From positions 1 through 8,215 of the forward strand of contig CAKQDL010000062.1 in NCBI GenBank assembly GCA_934229395.1: DNA of 8,215 nucleotides, given 5' to 3'. This stretch comes from an uncultured Peptococcaceae bacterium. Its GTDB lineage: Bacteria > Bacillota > Peptococcia > Peptococcales > Peptococcaceae. Both the position numbers and the translations under genes were made by a program. Below, in pieces: positions 4,973-8,215 of this stretch. The notes under the pieces were generated by a model that had not been told where the DNA came from, did not search any database, and worked only from the letters and a program-made list of their open reading frames with translations. Position 1 is the first letter of the stretch, and every line of letters starts with the position of its first letter.

Positions 4973-5689
4973 TTAAATGCATTGGAATGGCAAATCGCAC
5001 ATATCTTCAAAATAATCCATGTCGAGAATTTCGAGCTCGTCGTTGGTTTTGTGGATGAGGCCTTCTACCTCGAGGCTTCGCATAACGGTGGATACAGATA
5101 CGCGGTTGATGCCAATGTATTTGGAAATATCGTAGTGGGAGAGCTTGCCATAGAAGGTGTAATGATTGTCGCTCACCTTTTGGCCATATTCAAGCACGTA
5201 TTTGTAAATGAATTTGCACACGCGGTAGCGCGGATCCTTTACAAGGTCATCGGCCACTTGATGGTGGGCGTTGAGGGAAAGGGTGCACAGCCAGTTGATG
5301 ATGATGCGGTTGAAATCTGGAATGGTTTCAAGGAGCTCCTCAATAACATCACGCTTAAAACGGTAGAGGGTGCAGTCGGTTTTGGCCACAACCTGCTCGC
5401 TCGAATCGCTGTCTACCCCAAGGAAAAAGAGGGCTTCGGCACAAAGGCTTGGCGCCATCAACACGTGGATGATGCGTTCCTTGCCGTTTGGCGTGAGGAT
5501 GGAGTGGTAGGCAATGCCTTTGGTAAGAAAATAGAGATGGTCCACTTCCTGACAGCTAGAGATGATGGGAGCACCTTTTTTTATTTGTATTTTTTCAGCG
5601 CGATCGAGATGGTCCAGCAATACGGTCAGCTGTTCATCTTGTCGAAAAAAATATTCCATTTCGTTGCTTTGGCTCTTTTCGGAGGACAT
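4973..5689 (-). CDS. Crp/Fnr-family transcriptional regulator
   Basis: The protein has 238 residues. An N-terminal cyclic-nucleotide-binding-like beta roll covers about 15-115 (HLYFLTKGIAYHSILTPNGK at 51-70), then a long dimerisation helix (about 112-150), then a Crp-type winged helix at about 155-225. The recognition region is LSHYDISKYIGINRVSVSTV (183-202). The residues that hold cAMP in E. coli Crp (GE and RS in the phosphate-binding cassette) are not evident; the region reads APSLCAEALFFLGVDSD. cAMP is therefore unlikely as ligand. There are seven cysteines (46, 83, 106, 135, 158, 231, 237), not in the N-terminal cluster pattern of FNR. AAGGAAG lies 9 nt before the ATG. It leads an operon with the PspC gene, which may be its target, perhaps in envelope or metabolic stress (inference). 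Confidence 0.9.
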   Translation of the reverse strand: MSSEKSQSNEMEYFFRQDEQLTVLLDHLDRAEKIQIKKGAPIISSCQEVDHLYFLTKGIAYHSILTPNGKERIIHVLMAPSLCAEALFFLGVDSDSSEQVVAKTDCTLYRFKRDVIEELLETIPDFNRIIINWLCTLSLNAHHQVADDLVKDPRYRVCKFIYKYVLEYGQKVSDNHYTFYGKLSHYDISKYIGINRVSVSTVMRSLEVEGLIHKTNDELEILDMDYFEDMCDLPFQCI

Positions 5690-5720
5690 GGGCTTGTTCT
5701 TCCTTTCTAAACGGGTATTA

Positions 5721-5736
5721 ATTATACACAGTATAA
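5721..5736 (-). promoter_or_regulatory. -10 box and overlapping operator-like palindrome upstream of the crp-family gene
   Basis: On the minus strand TATAAT (5726-5721) is a good -10 candidate about 32 bp upstream of the ATG. It is embedded in a perfect inverted repeat, TTATAC-N3-GTATAA (5722-5736). No convincing -35 box lies at the normal distance, which would fit a promoter that needs an activator. A Crp-family protein regulating itself here is a reasonable guess, not shown. Confidence 0.4.
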
Positions 5737-5768
5737 CATGATTACATGGTGCGCAAACAATAAATTTG

Positions 5769-5798
5769 GTAACATTTTATAATAAAATAGGTTATACT
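5769..5798 (+). promoter_or_regulatory. Candidate promoter of the nfo operon
   Basis: TATACT (5793-5798) as -10 and GTAACA (5769-5774) as -35 have an 18-bp spacer. The -35 box matches 4 of 6 consensus positions. TATAAT at 5778-5783 is an alternative -10 but lacks a -35 partner. The leader before the nfo ATG would be about 25 nt. Confidence 0.4.
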
Positions 5799-5829
5799 AC
5801 AATCACGAGAAAAAATGGAGGCGAGGCGT

Positions 5830-6642
5830 ATGTTGATTGGTTGTCATTTGTCCACGGCCAAGGGGCTCGACAAAGCGGTGATTGACGCTGAGGCCATTGG
5901 GGCCACAGCGATGCAGTTGTTTACGCGCAATCCCCGAGGCGGCAAGGCGCGCGAAATAAAGGCGCGCGAAACAGCGGCCGTTGCAGCATCAAAGCTGGCC
6001 GTGGTGCTCCACGCGCCCTATACCATCAACCTTGCCTCAAGCAAGGAGGATGTGCGCGCCTTTGGTGTAGCGACCATCATAGAAGATGTGGGCCGTATGG
6101 ATGCTTTTTGCGCGCGTGATATGGTGGTGCATAGTGGTGCCCACACTGGTGCAGGCGAAGCAAAGGGGATGACGCGGCTTGTGGCGAGCCTAGAAACGAT
6201 TTTGCCCCATCTGCCCGAGGGCAAGCGCCTTTTGCTAGAAGGTATGAGTGGCCAAGGCAGCGAGCTCGGCAAAAACCTTGAGGAGCTTGGCACGGTGCTC
6301 GCACATTTTAAGGATGCGCGCCTCGGCGTGTGCCTAGACACCTGTCACCTTTTTGCGGCAGGCTATGATGTGCGCGATTGGCTGGCTTTTAAAGAAGCGT
6401 TCAGTGCGCATATCTCATGGGAAAGCGTTGGCGCCATCCATTTAAACGACAGCAAAACAGACCTTGCGAGTCACAAGGACCGTCACGAAAAATGGGGCGA
6501 GGGCGCCCTCGGTTGGGCCACTGCCGAAGCGGTGGTGCGCCTTGAGGGCGCAAGCAAAATCCCACTGATATTAGAAACACCCAACGAGCTTGCGGGCTAC
6601 AAGAGAGAAATAGAACGACTCAAGCAGGTTTTAGGAGGATAA
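5830..6642 (+). CDS. nfo: Endonuclease IV (AP endonuclease)
   Basis: This enzyme cuts the DNA backbone 5' to abasic sites in base excision repair, using a trinuclear zinc centre in a TIM barrel. The start at ATG 5830 (270 residues) is preferred over the in-frame ATG at 5815, because GGAGG (5817-5821) lies 8 nt before it and the protein then starts MLIGCHLSTAKGL, as the family does. All nine expected zinc ligands are visible: His61 (VLHAPY), His101 (VVHSGAH), Glu137 (LLLEGMSGQGS), Asp170 and His173 (CLDTCHLFAAGYD), His204 (IHLNDSK), Asp217 and His219 (DRHEKWGEG), Glu249 (LILETPNE). Their spacing parallels the E. coli enzyme. It heads a plus-strand cluster; its last codons (GGA GGA) form the RBS of the next gene. 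Confidence 0.96.
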   Translation: MLIGCHLSTAKGLDKAVIDAEAIGATAMQLFTRNPRGGKAREIKARETAAVAASKLAVVLHAPYTINLASSKEDVRAFGVATIIEDVGRMDAFCARDMVVHSGAHTGAGEAKGMTRLVASLETILPHLPEGKRLLLEGMSGQGSELGKNLEELGTVLAHFKDARLGVCLDTCHLFAAGYDVRDWLAFKEAFSAHISWESVGAIHLNDSKTDLASHKDRHEKWGEGALGWATAEAVVRLEGASKIPLILETPNELAGYKREIERLKQVLGG

Positions 6643-6643
6643 A

Positions 6644-7291
6644 ATGGCATTTCGATTGATTGATTTTGGCATTCCAGGCTACGATACCAATGTGAATGTA
6701 CTCTATAAGCACACGGTAGAAACAGGCGAGAGCCATATTTGTGGCGATGAAGAATATATGGAGGCGCATATAGCCGATACACCGGTGGAACTGGTGCTCC
6801 GCTTTAGCTTTGAAGAGGACGGGCAAACGCCAAAAAACGTGATTGCCCACACCTTTTTGGACAATCCCACACGTTGGCAGGAGGGCATTAAAGAAGAAGG
6901 CGAGCAGGCCAAGATTACAAGAGGGGCTGTGACATTGACCGCCGAAATCATCAACCCTACAGCCCTAGGCACAGCCTATAAGCCAATGCTTTATCCCCAA
7001 AAAGTCGGCTTTGGTACCAATGCCTTTGAGGCAGGCTGCGAAAAGCTCATGCTAGAGGGTGTGATGGTGCCGAAGGGTGATGAGGTGGAGCTTTTGGCGC
7101 GCGTGAAGCACGTGCAGCCTATTGTGCTGAGTACGCTTTGGGTGTTCTCAGTCGTTGAGCTAGAAACTGCAGAGGGCAACTTCTTTTTGCCAGTGTCGCG
7201 CGATGTGCTAGAAAAAATGCTCGATGCCTGCAATGTGGGCGATCTTTGCTATGTGTGTGGACCACTTTCGCTAGAAAAAGCCTGGGCCTAA
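6644..7291 (+). CDS. Unrecognised 215-residue protein, translationally coupled to nfo
   Basis: I do not recognise this family. The ATG is 1 bp after the nfo stop. Its AGGAGG lies in the last codons of nfo, so translation is almost certainly coupled. The protein is predicted soluble and acidic, with no signal peptide or membrane helix. The N-terminal third has alternating strand-like segments (RLIDFGIPGYDTNVNVLY, then VELVLRFSFEEDG). The C-terminal half is also beta-rich (KLMLEGVMVPKGDEVELLAR, then VLSTLWVFSVVELE), which might suggest two related beta domains; this is a guess. Cysteines are at 33, 132, 196, 202 and 205, and the CYVC pair near the end could bind metal or be redox-active, but no second CxxC is seen. 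Context could suggest DNA repair or simple co-expression. Confidence 0.85.
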   Translation: MAFRLIDFGIPGYDTNVNVLYKHTVETGESHICGDEEYMEAHIADTPVELVLRFSFEEDGQTPKNVIAHTFLDNPTRWQEGIKEEGEQAKITRGAVTLTAEIINPTALGTAYKPMLYPQKVGFGTNAFEAGCEKLMLEGVMVPKGDEVELLARVKHVQPIVLSTLWVFSVVELETAEGNFFLPVSRDVLEKMLDACNVGDLCYVCGPLSLEKAWA

Positions 7292-7325
7292 GCACACGAG
7301 AGGGACAAACAAAGGGCGTGAAAAA

Positions 7326-8126
7326 ATGCGATTAGAGCAGTTGCAGCAAATTATAGAAATAGAGCGCCAGGCGTCCATCTCCCAAGCGGCCAAGGCACTT
7401 TATATGGCGCAGCCAACTTTGAGCAATTCCCTCGGTAAGCTAGAAAAGGAAATCGGCGTTAAAATATTTGAACGCACCAATGAAGGCATTGTGCCCACCA
7501 CAGACGGGCGCAACATCCTTTCCTATGCCAAGCTGGCTGTAGAATCCTGTCGCAATATAGCAGGCTATACCAAGGGCCAAGGTGCCATTTATGGCAATGT
7601 GACAGTGATGGTAACGCCGGCCTTTGGTTATCTCTTGCCAGATATTTTGCTGCGCTTTAAGGAGCGCTTTCCTAAGGCAGATATTTTTTTTAAAACCTGT
7701 GGGCCTGTGGCTATGGTTGAGGCCTTAGCAAAGAGCGAGAGCAGCGTGGGCTTGGCCCTTTGGGGCATTATTACAGAGCAAAACCTGAAGCTGCTCAAAA
7801 AATACGATATGCGCTGCGAAAGCTTTGGGCGCCACCAAATGATGCTCCATGTGAGCAAGGACCATCCTTTTGCCAAGCTAAGCGAGGTAGAGGTGGGGAT
7901 GCTCAGGGATGAGCAGTTTGTCTTTTTTTTCAAAGAAATTTTTGCAGGCAACCAATTCGGCCATTAAAGCAAGACGCGAGGCCTATCTAATTGAAGACAG
8001 AGATGTTGTGAAGTTCATGATTGCCGAAAACAAGGCTGTGTCCATCATGCCAGCCGTCAGCTCACCCTTTTGGAACAAAAAAACATCGCGCTTTTGCGTG
8101 AGCTTTTAAAAGAAAATAAGCGTTAA
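7326..8126 (+). pseudogene. LysR-family transcriptional regulator, frameshifted and internally deleted
   Basis: The N-terminus is a clear LysR helix-turn-helix: MRLEQLQQIIEIERQASISQ then AAKALYMAQPTLSNSLGKLE (residues 1-40). An effector domain follows from about 90 (GNVTVMVTPAFGYLLPDILL). AAAGGG at 7311-7316 lies 9 nt before the ATG. The first frame ends after 213 residues at TAA 7965-7967, but the homology continues in the next frame after a run of eight T (7923-7930): SKKFLQATNSAIKARREAYL, then ...VVKFMIAENKAVSIMPAV. One T too many explains the shift. Near 8060 that frame becomes unlike LysR, whereas the original frame reads LTLLEQKNIALLRELLKENK to TAA 8124-8126, like the usual LysR C-terminal helix. 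The total is shorter than the usual 290-300 residues, so about 40 residues seem lost at a second lesion. A sequencing error could explain the T-run but not the deletion. Confidence 0.8.
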
Positions 8127-8215
8127 ATTTTTTTACCCAGGGGCAGTCGGGAAATAGCGAAATCGCCCTTTTTTGGCATCAAAAAAGAACCTTCGCGCAG
8201 GAACAGGGATTGAGA
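8123..8215 (-). CDS. C-terminal end of an unidentified convergent gene (partial)
   Basis: On the minus strand an open frame enters from the right edge and runs 30 codons to TAA (8125-8123), including FLREGSFLMPKKGDFAISRL. It ends with the basic tail PLGKKI. Its stop overlaps the LysR stop tail-to-tail. The other two minus frames are less convincing: one stops early, and one is open for most of the stretch but has less natural composition. No family can be named from so short a fragment. Confidence 0.45.
   Translation of the reverse strand, partial: SQSLFLREGSFLMPKKGDFAISRLPLGKKI

Noticed and set aside
4958..5710. Plus-strand open frame of 250 residues over the Crp-family gene
   Set aside because: Antisense shadow; the minus-strand product has a full Crp fold, RBS and operon context.
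5815..5829. Earlier ATG for nfo at 5815
   Set aside because: The GGAGG that serves as RBS lies within these codons; family N-termini begin at the later ATG.
8168..8187. A/T hairpin CTTTTTTG-GCAT-CAAAAAAG as a terminator
   Set aside because: It lies inside the probable minus-strand coding frame, and its stem is nearly all A-T, so it would be unstable.

Overview
The window looks like the chromosome of a low-to-mid GC Firmicute. Family-level placement is inference, and Negativicutes or a related lineage is only one option. The support is a LexA with a Firmicute-style N-terminus, strong AGGAGG-type ribosome binding sites, sigma-A consensus promoters, a greA-lysS operon, and a lysyl-tRNA synthetase carrying an extra C-terminal tRNA-binding domain. 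The housekeeping part (about 940-8215) is richer in G+C than the left end.

Layout. (1) 1-840, minus strand: an accessory segment with more A+T. It holds the start of a Fic-family protein with an N-terminal VbhA-like helix (it runs off the left edge), a 27-bp perfect palindrome, and the C-terminal remnant of a WYL-domain regulator that stops abruptly at a hairpin. This is probably the edge of a mobile or genomic island placed just downstream of lysS. (2) 841-980: a junction with degenerate direct repeats and the strong lysS terminator. (3) 981-3406, minus: the greA-lysS operon, driven by a perfect-consensus promoter. (4) 3554-4329, plus: divergent lexA with its own promoter and a possible terminator. 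(5) 4297-4661: an A+T-rich gap with a bidirectional-type hairpin and two micro-ORFs, perhaps an IS relic. (6) 4662-5689, minus: a Crp/Fnr-family regulator followed by a PspC-domain membrane protein, apparently one operon. (7) 5830-8126, plus: endonuclease IV (nfo), an unrecognised 215-residue protein whose RBS lies inside the nfo stop region, and a broken LysR-family regulator. (8) 8123-8215, minus: probable C-terminal end of a convergent gene.

Functionally the core is transcript-cleavage rescue (GreA), lysine charging of tRNA (LysS), the SOS repressor (LexA), an envelope-stress-type PspC protein under a one-component regulator, and abasic-site repair (Nfo). The clearest oddities are the LysRS/Trbp111-like fusion, the doubly damaged LysR gene (T8 frameshift plus apparent internal deletion), the truncated WYL gene at a hairpin junction, and the unknown protein coupled to nfo. 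No CRISPR array, tRNA or rRNA gene was seen. No complete new system can be demonstrated here.
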